The notes: generated from the letters alone by a model not told the origin. 64,000 nt of DNA from Allorhizobium paknamense (GCF_030815125.1 NZ_JAUSWH010000010.1:62001-126000), one strand, 5' to 3'; positions 53,552-61,848 are shown, counted from the first letter of the stretch. Numbers and translations are program-made.

Positions 53552-54215
53552 AGCGCAGCCCCTTTGCCGCCAGCGTTTCGCGCATGTTGTAGATGTCGAG
53601 GCCCAGTTCACCCGCAGCGAGACGCTTGCGCTTGGCCTCCTCATTGGCCAGACGCTGCTCGGCGGCGGCAAGAACGGTTTCGGCCTCGCTACGCTTCACC
53701 ACACAGACCCCATCGTCATCGGCAACGATAATGTCTCCCGCTTCGATATGGGCGCTGGCGCAGACGATCGGCACATTCACCGAGCCCAAGGTTTCCTTGA
53801 CGGTGCCTTGTGCGGAGACCGCCTTCGACCAGACCGGAAACTGCATGGCGGTCAAATCCCGGATATCGCGCACCCCGGCATTGATGATCAGCCCACGGCA
53901 GCCCCGCGCCTGTGCCGAGGTGGCCAGAAGATCGCCGAAATAGCCGTTATCGCAAGGGCTGGTGGGCGCGAGAACCAGAATGTCGCCGGGCCTGATCTGC
54001 TCGATGGCTACATGCACCATCCAGTTGTCGCCGGGCGGGGCGGAAATCGTCACCGCGGAACCTGCAATCTGCGCGCCCGCATAGATGGGGCGCAGGTAGC
54101 TGGCCAGCATGCCCTTGCGACCCTGGGCTTCGTGCACGGTGGCGACGCCCGCCTCTGCCAGACGGTCGATGATCTCGGCTGAAGCCCGCTCGATGTTTTG
54201 AACGACGATGGCCAT
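53544..54215 (-). CDS. galC: 4-carboxy-4-hydroxy-2-oxoadipate aldolase (GalC/LigK, RraA fold)
   Basis: The 223-aa RraA-like class-II aldolase contains the D-X20-R-D active-site motif (Asp95, Arg116, Asp117) and [12 protein letters not shown] near residue 62, as in LigK/HMG-CHA aldolases. It splits 4-carboxy-4-hydroxy-2-oxoadipate to pyruvate and oxaloacetate. It overlaps GalD and follows the VOC dioxygenase by one base. Confidence 0.85.
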   Translation of the reverse strand: MAIVVQNIERASAEIIDRLAEAGVATVHEAQGRKGMLASYLRPIYAGAQIAGSAVTISAPPGDNWMVHVAIEQIRPGDILVLAPTSPCDNGYFGDLLATSAQARGCRGLIINAGVRDIRDLTAMQFPVWSKAVSAQGTVKETLGSVNVPIVCASAHIEAGDIIVADDDGVCVVKRSEAETVLAAAEQRLANEEAKRKRLAAGELGLDIYNMRETLAAKGLRYV

Positions 54216-54216
54216 C

Positions 54217-55176
54217 TCAATGCTCCGTGGATTTTACCGGTGGCGTCCCATGGGTATGGAAGGTTTCGATTGTTTTCAGGCCCCAGGCCTGCCCCTTCTT
54301 GCGGTCCGTTTCCGTCCAGCAGATCGGCTTCCAGTCCGGCGCCAGAATGAGGCGGGCCCCGGAATTGGCCAGTTCAATGCGATTTCCGGCAGGCTCCCAG
54401 ACATAGAGAAAGAAGGTGCCCTGAATGGCGTGTTTATGCGGCCCGGTTTCGATATGGACGCCGTGTTGCAGGAAGAGATCGGCGGCGCGCAGAATGTCCT
54501 CCCGCTGGTCCACCGCATAGGTCACATGGTGCAGGCGGGCCGTGCCGCCGCCATGTTCCTCGGTGCAGGCCAGGTCATAGGTCTTGTTGTTGACCGTGAA
54601 CCAGCAACCGCCCAGCCGGCCATTGTCGAGCTGGATATATTCGGTCACGCGCGAGCCCAGGCAGGTTTCCATGAAACGGCGAAATTCGCTGACATCGGAT
54701 GACAGAAGGTTGAGATGGTCGATCCGGCGCGGCGCAGCGCCCGTGAAGGCGGAGGCGGTGTTTTTCAGCGCCGCTTTCTCTGCCTCCTCCTGTGGCGCAT
54801 ACCACTGGGTGTCGTAATAGATCTCGAAGACGTGGCCGAAGGGATCCTCGAAGCGGAAGGCGCGGCCATGGCTTGCGTCGCCCTCCACCCAGCCGATGAC
54901 CTTGTAACCCGAGGCCTCGATGATCGCCACCCGCCGCAACAGCGCCTGTTCGGAGGCTGCGCGATAGCCGATATGCGCGACACCCGTGCTATCGGATTTC
55001 GTCAGCTTCAGCGTGGCATATTCATAATCGTCCCAGGCCCGGAGATAGGCCGAATTTTCATCCTGGCCCGAGAGTTTCAACCCGTAGATACGGGTGAAGA
55101 AATCGAGGCTTTCTTCAAAACGGTCGGTCAGGAGTTCTACGTGCCCGAGATGGGCGATGTCGAAACGTGCTTCCAT
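54217..55176 (-). CDS. VOC-family extradiol dioxygenase in the 4-oxalomesaconate operon
   Basis: The 319-aa two-module type-I extradiol dioxygenase has predicted ligands His154 (RIDHLNLL), His217 (RLHHVTY) and Glu268 (NRIELAN), with Tyr258 and His249 at the usual second-sphere positions. The residue aligned with the second-sphere catalytic His of catechol 2,3-dioxygenases appears to be Tyr200 (KTYDLAC instead of the usual HD). It lies between galB and galC, where gallate operons carry a LigAB-type gallate dioxygenase, so it may supply the ring-cleavage step. The substrate is unproven. Confidence 0.83.
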   Translation of the reverse strand: MEARFDIAHLGHVELLTDRFEESLDFFTRIYGLKLSGQDENSAYLRAWDDYEYATLKLTKSDSTGVAHIGYRAASEQALLRRVAIIEASGYKVIGWVEGDASHGRAFRFEDPFGHVFEIYYDTQWYAPQEEAEKAALKNTASAFTGAAPRRIDHLNLLSSDVSEFRRFMETCLGSRVTEYIQLDNGRLGGCWFTVNNKTYDLACTEEHGGGTARLHHVTYAVDQREDILRAADLFLQHGVHIETGPHKHAIQGTFFLYVWEPAGNRIELANSGARLILAPDWKPICWTETDRKKGQAWGLKTIETFHTHGTPPVKSTEH

Positions 55177-55204
55177 GTCACAATCCTGGAGTTTTTCCGT
55201 GTTT

Positions 55205-55309
55205 TTGGACGGAAAGCTGCTGCACACTTTTGCGCGGCATGCTCTAACTCTTTGTTTCTACGCATTTCCGGACGGAAAACCGGTTTCCACTTTTTCTGGA
55301 AATGCTCTA
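55205..55309. repeat. RIME-like intergenic mosaic element
   Basis: GGACGGAAAGCTGCTGCAC, GGCATGCTCTAAC, TTTGTTTCTACGCATTTCC, the CGGACGGAAAACCGG hairpin and CTGGAAATGCTCTA follow in order. The final CTA is the TAG stop of the galB-like gene. It separates galB from the dioxygenase gene inside an otherwise co-directional block. Confidence 0.8.
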
Positions 55310-56041
55310 AAGCTCGTCCACGGTACGCGGGAAAAAAGACTGGAAGCCTTCGGCATATTTCGCCTTGCGCCCACCGGACTGGCCGCCGGAATTGCGCATG
55401 AAATGGTTGGCGCGGTTCTCGGCGACATTGCGATAATAGGCCCAGAGATGTTCCTGGCCTTCCATGCATTGAATGGCGGCCCATTTCTTCTCCCAGACCG
55501 GGGTAATGTCCAGGAAGGTATCCGGCTTCCACCCCATCTGCTCGGTCTGGTGCGGCTCGAAAAGATAAAGCTGCGGCGCGCCGAGAACCTTCTGGCCGGG
55601 ATGATGCCCCCAGGCCTGGGCGATCATCCGGGTCTCCAGCGCGATCTGCGTGGCATACATGTGGTCCGTGTTATAGGGGTCGAACTGCGAATGGCTCAGC
55701 ATGAAGGCGGGCTGCACGTTACGGATGACATCCACGACCCTGAATTTCTCCTCATCGCTCAAGCGCAGCGGATAATCGCCGAGATCGAAGCAGAGGAGTG
55801 CGTGAACGCCGAGCGCCTCGGCGGCCTTTTCCGCTTCCGCGCGCCGGGCGTCCTTGACGCGCTCCAGCGTCATGCCCGGCTCTTTCCAGAGCTTGGCGGA
55901 TTCGCCGCGCTCGCCGAAGGAAAGGCAAAGCACCGTCACCTCATATCCCTTCTCCGCATGCAGGGCGATGGCCCCGCCGCAGCGCCAAACGAAATCCGCA
56001 GCATGGGCGCTGATGACCAGCGCCGTCTTCTTCTCCGGCAT
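55307..56041 (-). CDS. galB: 4-oxalomesaconate hydratase (GalB, PIG-L fold)
   Basis: The 244-aa PIG-L/LmbE-type metalloprotein has SAHAADF (His13 and Asp16 of the usual AHPDD site) and DPYNTDHMYA (Asp126, His127). GalB of pseudomonads is a PIG-L-type hydratase that turns 4-oxalomesaconate into 4-carboxy-4-hydroxy-2-oxoadipate; this protein fits by fold and by its galC/galD neighbours. PIG-L deacetylases are the alternative. It is first in the minus-strand block and divergent from the dehydrogenase/LysR genes. Confidence 0.8.
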   Translation of the reverse strand: MPEKKTALVISAHAADFVWRCGGAIALHAEKGYEVTVLCLSFGERGESAKLWKEPGMTLERVKDARRAEAEKAAEALGVHALLCFDLGDYPLRLSDEEKFRVVDVIRNVQPAFMLSHSQFDPYNTDHMYATQIALETRMIAQAWGHHPGQKVLGAPQLYLFEPHQTEQMGWKPDTFLDITPVWEKKWAAIQCMEGQEHLWAYYRNVAENRANHFMRNSGGQSGGRKAKYAEGFQSFFPRTVDEL

Positions 56042-56125
56042 GATTGCCTCCGTGGATGGTCTTTTGTGTCCTCACCGTTCTTGCGAAAATCCCGGCGGGC
56101 GGCAATTCGGAAGAGCGGTACTGGC

Positions 56126-56150
56126 CATAAGAAATAGCTATAGTGGATGG
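56126..56150. promoter_or_regulatory. Putative LysR site in the galB/dehydrogenase divergent promoter
   Basis: CATAAGAAATAGCTATAGTG followed by GATGG contains the palindrome ATAGCTAT (56134-56141). It shares its blocks and spacing with 52406-52429 upstream of livH. It sits between the start codons of galB and the dehydrogenase. Confidence 0.5.
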
Positions 56151-56217
56151 CCTTGCGCGGTGTGTCGGGGCTATGAATAAGGAAAGCCAGAAAGATTGGT
56201 TCTCAGGAGGCGAACCC

Positions 56218-57123
56218 ATGAACCCTGAACATTCCACGCCAAGGGCCAAGCGCAAGATTGCCTTCATCGGCTTCGGGGAGGCTGCGCGTGCCTTTGCCTC
56301 CGGCTGGGCGCTCGGGCCGGAGTGGACGCTTGCGGCATTCGATATCAAGCTTGCCATGCCGCAGGCCGCCGACGCGGTGCGGGAGGCAGCGCAAGCCCTG
56401 AAGGTGGTGCCTGTGGACAGCACCGAGCAGGCCCTTCAGGGCGCGGAGGCGGTGTTCAGCCTTGTCACGGCGGATTGCGCCGCCGATGCGGCACGCCAAT
56501 CCGCCGCCGTCATGGCAAAGGGAGCCCTTTATTTCGATTGCAACTCCTGTTCTCCCGTCACCAAGGCTGGCAATGCGAGCGTGATCGAAGCCGCTGGCGG
56601 GCGCTATGTCGATGTGGCGGTGATGGCCCCGGTGCATCCGCTGCGACACCGTACCCCGCTTCTCGTGGCGGGACCGCATGCTGAGGCGGCTCTGGCATTT
56701 TTCTCGGCGCTTGGCATGCAGGCCAGGCCCGCGGGTAGAAAGGTCGGCGAAGCATCGGCTATCAAGATGATGCGTTCGGTGATCATCAAGGGGATGGAGG
56801 CCCTGACGGCGGAATGCCTGCTGGCCGCGCGGCGTGCCGGGGTGGAGGATGCGGTTGTGGCCTCGCTTCAGGCTTCCGACCCAGGCGTGGACTGGCGCAA
56901 GCGGTTTTCCTACAATCTCGAACGCATGATGGTGCATGGCGCGCGCCGCGCCGCCGAAATGCGGGAGGTTGCCAAGACATTGAGCGATTACGGCATATCC
57001 AACCGGCTTGCCGTGGCCGTTGCCGAATGGCAGGATGACATCGCCGCGCTCAATCTGAAGGGCGGTGACGATGATCTCACGGAGCGGCTGGATCGGATAT
57101 TGCACCAGACCGCGCAAAGCTGA
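56218..57123 (+). CDS. DUF1932/6-phosphogluconate-dehydrogenase-like NAD(P) oxidoreductase
   Basis: The 301-aa beta-hydroxyacid-dehydrogenase-like protein has the N-terminal IAFIGFGEAARAFASGW Rossmann motif, DCNSCSPVTK in the middle, and a C-terminal DUF1932-like helical domain (about 190-295). Start 56218 follows AGGAGG. It is divergent from galB and 57 bp before the LysR gene. In aromatic clusters such proteins may oxidise a hydroxyacid side chain; the reaction is unknown. Confidence 0.82.
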   Translation: MNPEHSTPRAKRKIAFIGFGEAARAFASGWALGPEWTLAAFDIKLAMPQAADAVREAAQALKVVPVDSTEQALQGAEAVFSLVTADCAADAARQSAAVMAKGALYFDCNSCSPVTKAGNASVIEAAGGRYVDVAVMAPVHPLRHRTPLLVAGPHAEAALAFFSALGMQARPAGRKVGEASAIKMMRSVIIKGMEALTAECLLAARRAGVEDAVVASLQASDPGVDWRKRFSYNLERMMVHGARRAAEMREVAKTLSDYGISNRLAVAVAEWQDDIAALNLKGGDDDLTERLDRILHQTAQS

Positions 57124-57180
57124 AGGCTGTTTCTTGCGAAAGATCGGCTTTGACATCACTCCGCTCAGGGGAAAAGGCTG

Positions 57181-58353
57181 ATGCGGTTCAATCTCCGGCA
57201 TCTGCGGGTTTTGCTCGCGGTTGTCGAAACCCATTCGGTGACGCGGGCGGCGGAATTGTGCCATGTCTCTCAGCCCGCCGTGACCCAGGCGCTTTCCAAG
57301 ATCGAAGCCGTGACGGGTGAGGTTCTGTTCACCCGCAGCCCCCAGGGCCTGTTTGCCAATGGTGCCTGCGAGGTGCTGGCAAAGCGCGTGCGGCGGGCGC
57401 TGGATTTTCTCGATCGTGCCTTTGAAGAGGTTGCGCCGCGCCTGAAGGTCACGGCGACGCTCTCCCAGCTGGAGGCGCTGATTGCCGTGCGGGAGCAGGA
57501 AAATTACACGCTGGCGGCAAAACGGCTCGGCGTGTCGCAGCCGACGGTACACCGGGCGGTGTCCCAGTTGGAGCGGGAGGCCGGGCGTCCGCTGTTTGAG
57601 CGCACCGCCTATGGAATCATGGCAAGCCGCGCCGCCCAGCTTCTCGCCCAGGCAGCACGTCTGGCGCTGGCGGAACTCTCACAGGCGGAAGCGGACCTCG
57701 CCGAAAGCCGGGCGGAAGAGCGCGGCAGGCTGGTGATCGGCTCCATGCCCTTGTCCCGCTCCTATATTCTGCCCGCAGCGATTGCCCGTTTTCGCCAGCA
57801 GCGTCCCCGCCTGCCGATCCAGGTGGTGGAGGGGGCTTACGGCGAACTTCTTGCGGGGTTGCGGAGGGGCGAGATCGATTTTCTCATCGGCGCCCTGCGC
57901 GACCCGCCGCCGATTGGCGATGTCGAGCAGGAGGTCCTGTTTTACGATACGGTGGTCATCGTGGCCGGGCATCAGCATCCGCTGGCGGGGCGGGATAATA
58001 TTACCGTCGAAGATCTTGCCGCCTTTCCCTGGGTGGTCTCGATGGCCAGCACGCCGATCCGGCAGCATTTCGATCAACTCTTCCTCCATTCTGCGCACGG
58101 TCCCCCCACCAGCATCGTCGAATCCGGATCACTGATCCTGATGCGTGAACTGCTTGGCCGAAGCAATCATCTGGGCTTTGTTTCCGGCGGGCAGGCGCGC
58201 GCCGAAATCGACCGTTCGCTGGTGACGGCGCTCAAGGTGGATCTGGCCCATACCCGCCGCCCCATCGGGCTGACGCGGCGAAAGGACTGGCTGCCCACCG
58301 CCGCGCAACGGCTTTTTCTGGAGCATCTGCGCGTCTTGGAGCCTGTCCGGTAA
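57181..58353 (+). CDS. LysR-type regulator with two tandem DNA-binding domains
   Basis: The 390-aa protein is longer than the usual 300. Residues 3-61 form a LysR winged helix-turn-helix (AAELCHVSQPAVTQALSKIE), and residues 94-151 form a second complete one (AAKRLGVSQPTVHRAVSQLE). The substrate-binding domain follows at about 175-380. It starts behind GGGGAAAAGG, is transcribed with the dehydrogenase and probably controls the gal/liv operon. A perfect terminator covers its stop codon. Confidence 0.9.
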   Translation: MRFNLRHLRVLLAVVETHSVTRAAELCHVSQPAVTQALSKIEAVTGEVLFTRSPQGLFANGACEVLAKRVRRALDFLDRAFEEVAPRLKVTATLSQLEALIAVREQENYTLAAKRLGVSQPTVHRAVSQLEREAGRPLFERTAYGIMASRAAQLLAQAARLALAELSQAEADLAESRAEERGRLVIGSMPLSRSYILPAAIARFRQQRPRLPIQVVEGAYGELLAGLRRGEIDFLIGALRDPPPIGDVEQEVLFYDTVVIVAGHQHPLAGRDNITVEDLAAFPWVVSMASTPIRQHFDQLFLHSAHGPPTSIVESGSLILMRELLGRSNHLGFVSGGQARAEIDRSLVTALKVDLAHTRRPIGLTRRKDWLPTAAQRLFLEHLRVLEPVR

Positions 58354-58390
58354 ACACCTGTTCACCGGACAGGCTCTGACTTTTTGTTTT
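58339..58390 (+). terminator. Rho-independent terminator overlapping the tandem-HTH LysR stop
   Basis: The arms GAGCCTGTCCGGT (58339-58351) and ACCGGACAGGCTC (58364-58376) are perfect over 13 bp and followed by TGACTTTTTGTTTTT. The stem includes the stop codon. Confidence 0.8.
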
Positions 58391-58443
58391 TACGCAATTC
58401 CGGACGGAAAACCGCAAATACACTTTTCCTGGAATTGCTCTAT
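58377..58443. repeat. RIME-like element (partial)
   Basis: TTTTTGTTTTTACGCAATTC, the CGGACGGAAAACCGC hairpin and CTTTTCCTGGAATTGCTCTA. Its T-rich edge serves as the tail of the terminator just before it. Confidence 0.72.
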
Positions 58444-58472
58444 ATGCCCCAGCCGATTGAGATGATCGGGAT

Positions 58473-58525
58473 AGAGCATCGGACCGAAAAGTGGGAACCG
58501 GTTTTCGGAAAAATCCGATGCAAAA
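58473..58525. repeat. Short palindromic intergenic repeat (GAGCATCGGACCG type, copy 2)
   Basis: GAGCATCGGACCGAAAAGTG, then GGAACCGGTTTTCGG and AAATCCGATGC. It is near-identical to 13913-13965. Confidence 0.78.
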
Positions 58526-58540
58526 ACCAAGAACTAGACC

Positions 58541-59551
58541 TCACCAATAGATCAGTGGCAGACCCGCCACCGGGCTGGTGAAATAGGGAATGCGATTGCC
58601 GCGCAGCGAGCCGAGATAAACGGTTTTCAGGTCGGGTCCGCCGAAGGTGAGCGAAGCCATCCACGGGCAGAGCGTACCGGTGGCGGCAGCCATCAGATCG
58701 GGGGTCACGCGGCCTTCTTCCCAGGCCTTGTCAAGGTCTGCGGTCTTTTCCGGGTTGCCGTCATCGAGAAGGGTCAGGAGATCGCCCTCGGGGGTAATCG
58801 CCACCAGCCTGTCGGCCATGATCAGCGTGCTCCAGAGATTGCCATAGGCATCGAAGGCAATACCGTCGCAGAAGCCGCCAATATTGGAGGGACCATAGAT
58901 TTCCCGGTCGGTCAGCGATCCGTCCGGCTGGACGCGCAGGCGCGTGATGTTGCGCGAGGTGGTTTCGGCCACATAGATCCATTCCTCGCGGGCATCGAAG
59001 CGCAATTCATTGGTGCCGCAGAAATTATCGGCGACGATGCGGGCGCCCTTGTCATCGATCAGGGCAATATAGCCGTCCCGGCTGTTGGTTTTCACATGGT
59101 CTGTCCAGGGGATCGTCTGGGTGGTGACCGTCAGCCACAGCCGGCCCTTGCTGTCGCGGGTGACGAAATTGGCCTTGCCGATCGGCCTGCCATCGATGCT
59201 GTCGATGAGGATCGTGCTGTCACCGTTGCGCTTCATCAGTTCCAGCCGGTCGGTGCCGAAATTGGCGATGAGAAAGTCACCCTCGCTGGTGAAGGCAAGC
59301 CCGTTGGGCAGGCTGCCCATGGTGTTGACATAGCGATCCTCGAAGGAGGCGGGCGCGGAATTGTCCAGGCCCTTTTGCAGGATGAGTTCCTGGCTGCCAT
59401 CCGGATCGATCCGCATGATGCCGCCGCGCGCATCTGCGGCCCAGAGCGTGCCGTTCCGTTCGGCGAGAATGCATTCGGGCCGCTCCAGCCCCTCGCCGAT
59501 AAAGCGGATATCCTCACGGCGCACCTGAAAGCCCTTCAATGGATTGGTCAC
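58541..59551 (-). CDS. SMP-30/gluconolactonase-like beta-propeller hydrolase
   Basis: The 336-aa six-bladed beta-propeller has the family N-terminal GLERPECIL Glu (about residue 26) and later the conserved Asn and Asp ligands (ANFVTRDSKGRLWLTV; GGFCDGIAFDAYGNLW). These metal-dependent enzymes hydrolyse sugar lactones; some act on other cyclic esters. It is divergent from the phytoene-dehydrogenase-like gene, and the 231-bp gap holds an operator-like site also found upstream of the SDR at 61849. It may open a lactone made by the neighbouring flavoprotein or SDR, by inference. Confidence 0.85.
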   Translation of the reverse strand: MTNPLKGFQVRREDIRFIGEGLERPECILAERNGTLWAADARGGIMRIDPDGSQELILQKGLDNSAPASFEDRYVNTMGSLPNGLAFTSEGDFLIANFGTDRLELMKRNGDSTILIDSIDGRPIGKANFVTRDSKGRLWLTVTTQTIPWTDHVKTNSRDGYIALIDDKGARIVADNFCGTNELRFDAREEWIYVAETTSRNITRLRVQPDGSLTDREIYGPSNIGGFCDGIAFDAYGNLWSTLIMADRLVAITPEGDLLTLLDDGNPEKTADLDKAWEEGRVTPDLMAAATGTLCPWMASLTFGGPDLKTVYLGSLRGNRIPYFTSPVAGLPLIYW

Positions 59552-59570
59552 CTCGAACGCTCCTCAATAA

Positions 59571-59594
59571 TTAGTTGTTCGACCAACCAAATAA
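59571..59594. promoter_or_regulatory. Putative GntR/FadR-like operator, copy A
   Basis: On the minus strand it reads TTTGGTTGGTCGAACAAC. Eighteen of 24 positions match the site at 62680-62703 upstream of the SDR. The TTGGTCGA core resembles TGGTC-type sites of FadR-subfamily GntR proteins. It starts 20 bp upstream of the SMP-30 start. Confidence 0.5.
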
Positions 59595-59782
59595 TTTTTA
59601 AGGCCAATTGTCAATGCTTTCCCGCTGGAAACACGGTGTTTTTCTCAAGAAGCAAACAGCGGGTGGGGAGGGGAACAAAAATGTACCGTCTTCTCAGCGC
59701 GCTGAAGCTCTCCTAACGTTTTTCAAGAGGAAACTGGTCTGTCCGCCCTCTCGTGGCGGCGGAGAAGCATGGGAGGCGCGTT

Positions 59783-61372
59783 TTGGGCAATCGTTACGAC
59801 ATCATATCCGTGGGGGGCGGCCATAACGGCCTGACGGCTGCCGCCTATATGGCAAAGGCTGGCAAGAAAGTGCTGGTTCTGGAGCGCAAGGGCCATCCCG
59901 GCGGCGGGGTTTCCACGCGCGAACTGACGCTTCCCGGCTTCTGGCATGACGAGCATTCCAACGTGCATATCATGCTGCAGGGCAATCCGCTGATCACCGA
60001 GGACGAACTGGGGCTTCTGTCGAAATTCGGGCTGAAATACCGCTATTCGCCTTTGCCTTCCGCCACGGTTTTCGAAGATGGCAGTGCAATCAAGCTTTAC
60101 AAGGATCTTGACCGGACCTGCGAGGGGATTGCGGAATTTTCGCCACGTGACGCCGAGGCCTATCGCCGGTTCGCGCAGAAATCCATGGCCTTCCTGCCGA
60201 TGTTCATGTCCGGCCTCTACGCGCCGCCCTTTCCGATGGGGGCCTTCATGGCGATGATGGACCAGACGGATGAGGGCCGCGACATTCTCGACTTCATGAG
60301 CCGGTCATCGGTGGACATCGTTGACCAGTTCTTTGAAAGCGAGCGGCTGAAGGTGCATCTCGTGCGCCTGGTGACGGAAAACCTTCAGGCTCCCGATGAT
60401 CTCGGCACCGGCATGGGCGTGTTCCTCATGCCGGGCATCATCCACACCTATGGCGTTTCCCGTCCGATCGGCGGTTCCGGCGAACTGACCAAGGCCATGA
60501 TCAAGGCCATCGAGCATTTCGGCGGCGAGGTTCGCTGCCAGTCGGAGGTGAGCCGCATTCTGACGTCGTCGGGCCGGATTACCGGCGTCGAACTGACGAC
60601 GGGCGAGCGCTTCGAAGCCAAGGATGCGGTGATTGCCGGTATTCATCCCAAGGTTCTCGGACGCTTCGTTGAGGGTATCCCCGAGCGCGTCAACGACCGC
60701 GCCCAGCGGATCACCCAGTCGCATTTCTCGATCATGCTCAGCCATTACGCCTTGAAGAAACAGGCGCGCCTGAAGGCGGGCGGCGATCTGGACGATGCGC
60801 TGATGCTGGAACTGATGACCTCCGACCGCATGAACGACATGCGCACCTCTTTCGACCAGTTGAAGCAGGGCAAAATCCCGACCGTGCCGCTCTGCGCCGG
60901 ATCGGATATCGCCGTGTTCGATTCATCGCGGGCACCCGCCGGGTCCGGCACGTTCTACGGCGTCACCTTCGCGCCCTATGATCTCGAGGGCAATCCCGCC
61001 CTCTGGGACGAGCGCAAGGAAGAGGTGGCAGACCGCAGCCTTGCCTATTATCGCCGTTTCTTTGACGGCATGGAGGATGACAACATCCTGGCCCGGGTGG
61101 TGAAAAGCCCGCTGGACATGGAGCGCGACAGCCCCAACTCCTTCCTGCGCGGCGATATCCATGGCTGCGCGCCGTATATGTACCAGACGGTCGGCCATCG
61201 TCCGACGCCGGATTACGGCAACTACACCGTACCAGGTGTCGCGGGACTTTACCTCGTCGGCCCCTTCATGCATCCGGGCGGCGGCGTCTTCGGCGCCGGG
61301 CGGGGCACGGCCATCCGCATGATGGACGATATGAACATCGATTACGACAAGGTCATGGGGGCACGGGTATGA
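59783..61372 (+). CDS. Phytoene-dehydrogenase-like FAD oxidoreductase
   Basis: The protein (about 529 aa) has the N-terminal FAD motif SVGGGHNGLTAAAYMAKAG and PGGGVSTRE, and the C-terminal GLYLVGPFMHPGGGVFGAGR typical of CrtI-like and PYROXD2-like amine/polyene oxidases. TTG at 59783 is the preferred start because GGGAGG lies 6 bp upstream; GTG at 59753 is possible. There are no carotenoid genes nearby, so the CrtI resemblance gives the fold only. The stop overlaps the next small gene (ATGA). Confidence 0.82.
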   Translation: MGNRYDIISVGGGHNGLTAAAYMAKAGKKVLVLERKGHPGGGVSTRELTLPGFWHDEHSNVHIMLQGNPLITEDELGLLSKFGLKYRYSPLPSATVFEDGSAIKLYKDLDRTCEGIAEFSPRDAEAYRRFAQKSMAFLPMFMSGLYAPPFPMGAFMAMMDQTDEGRDILDFMSRSSVDIVDQFFESERLKVHLVRLVTENLQAPDDLGTGMGVFLMPGIIHTYGVSRPIGGSGELTKAMIKAIEHFGGEVRCQSEVSRILTSSGRITGVELTTGERFEAKDAVIAGIHPKVLGRFVEGIPERVNDRAQRITQSHFSIMLSHYALKKQARLKAGGDLDDALMLELMTSDRMNDMRTSFDQLKQGKIPTVPLCAGSDIAVFDSSRAPAGSGTFYGVTFAPYDLEGNPALWDERKEEVADRSLAYYRRFFDGMEDDNILARVVKSPLDMERDSPNSFLRGDIHGCAPYMYQTVGHRPTPDYGNYTVPGVAGLYLVGPFMHPGGGVFGAGRGTAIRMMDDMNIDYDKVMGARV

Positions 61373-61587
61373 AATTCCTCGATGCACAGAACAAGGAACT
61401 GATGGCGGTCCGCAAGGTGGAACTTGAGAATGGCGAACTGGTCATTCGCGGCAAGATCTTCGGCGCCATGCCGATGGTCGCCAAGCTGACGCCGGAAGAG
61501 GCGCGCGCCGGGCTGAAACTGGTGGGGCTGAAGACCATGATCAGCCTCATTCCCTTCCTGTTCCGGAAAAGCCCGAAGCAGGATTGA
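61369..61587 (+). CDS. Small 72-aa protein coupled to the FAD oxidoreductase
   Basis: It starts in the stop codon of the flavoprotein gene (ATGA), so the two are translationally coupled. The product is mixed alpha/beta in appearance with a hydrophobic C-terminal patch (LKTMISLIPFLF) before a basic tail. I do not recognise a family. Coupling suggests a subunit or membrane tether for the oxidoreductase. A strong terminator follows 28 bp downstream. Confidence 0.7.
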   Translation: MKFLDAQNKELMAVRKVELENGELVIRGKIFGAMPMVAKLTPEEARAGLKLVGLKTMISLIPFLFRKSPKQD

Positions 61588-61615
61588 TCACCGTAAAAGC
61601 CACGCTTTACCGCGA

Positions 61616-61660
61616 TTGAAAACGCCTGCCCCGGCTGACTGCCGGGGCAGGCGTTTTCAA
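61616..61660. terminator. Strong bidirectional terminator
   Basis: Perfect 20-bp arms (TTGAAAACGCCTGCCCCGGC and complement) enclose the loop TGACT. The A/T-rich outer ends give T-runs in both directions. It closes the flavoprotein/small-ORF transcript; the convergent SDR ends 189 bp further on. Confidence 0.85.
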
Positions 61661-61718
61661 TGGGGGCACAAACCAGTTTATGAACTTGCCGCTTCCGCGT
61701 TGAAGCGCAGGGACATAC

Positions 61719-61760
61719 AGCATTTCCGGACGGAAATGAGCAAAAACAAAAAGTTAGGGC
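61719..61760. repeat. RIME-like element (partial)
   Basis: AGCATTTCCGGACGGAAATG, AGCAAAAACAAAAAGTTAG. This is a shortened, reversed form of the CGGACGGAAA module. Confidence 0.6.
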
Positions 61761-61769
61761 TTTCAACTT

Positions 61770-61815
61770 GCTGCCTAATTCCCTAAATCGATTCCGATTT
61801 AGGGAATTAGGCAGT
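61770..61815. repeat. AT-rich 19-bp-arm palindrome (diverged copy)
   Basis: CTGCCTAATTCCCTAAATC (61770-61788) and its perfect complement (61795-61813) form a stem. Three base pairs per arm differ from the copies at 171 and 38422, and both arms changed together, keeping pairing. The companion TACAGCG hairpin is missing here. Confidence 0.8.
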
Positions 61816-61848
61816 AGAGATTTGCGACTGTCGCAAAGATACTATGCT

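Noticed and set aside
56203-57552. Minus-strand open frame opposite the dehydrogenase and LysR genes
   Set aside because: It crosses two real plus-strand genes and their intergenic region; its translation is unstructured and His/Arg-rich.
59783-61372. Carotenoid biosynthesis (crtI) annotation
   Set aside because: No crtB, crtE or crtY homologue is present and the sequence is closer to the general CrtI-like/PYROXD2 oxidoreductases; the carotenoid-oxygenase-family gene at 15869 is more simply explained as a stilbene oxygenase.
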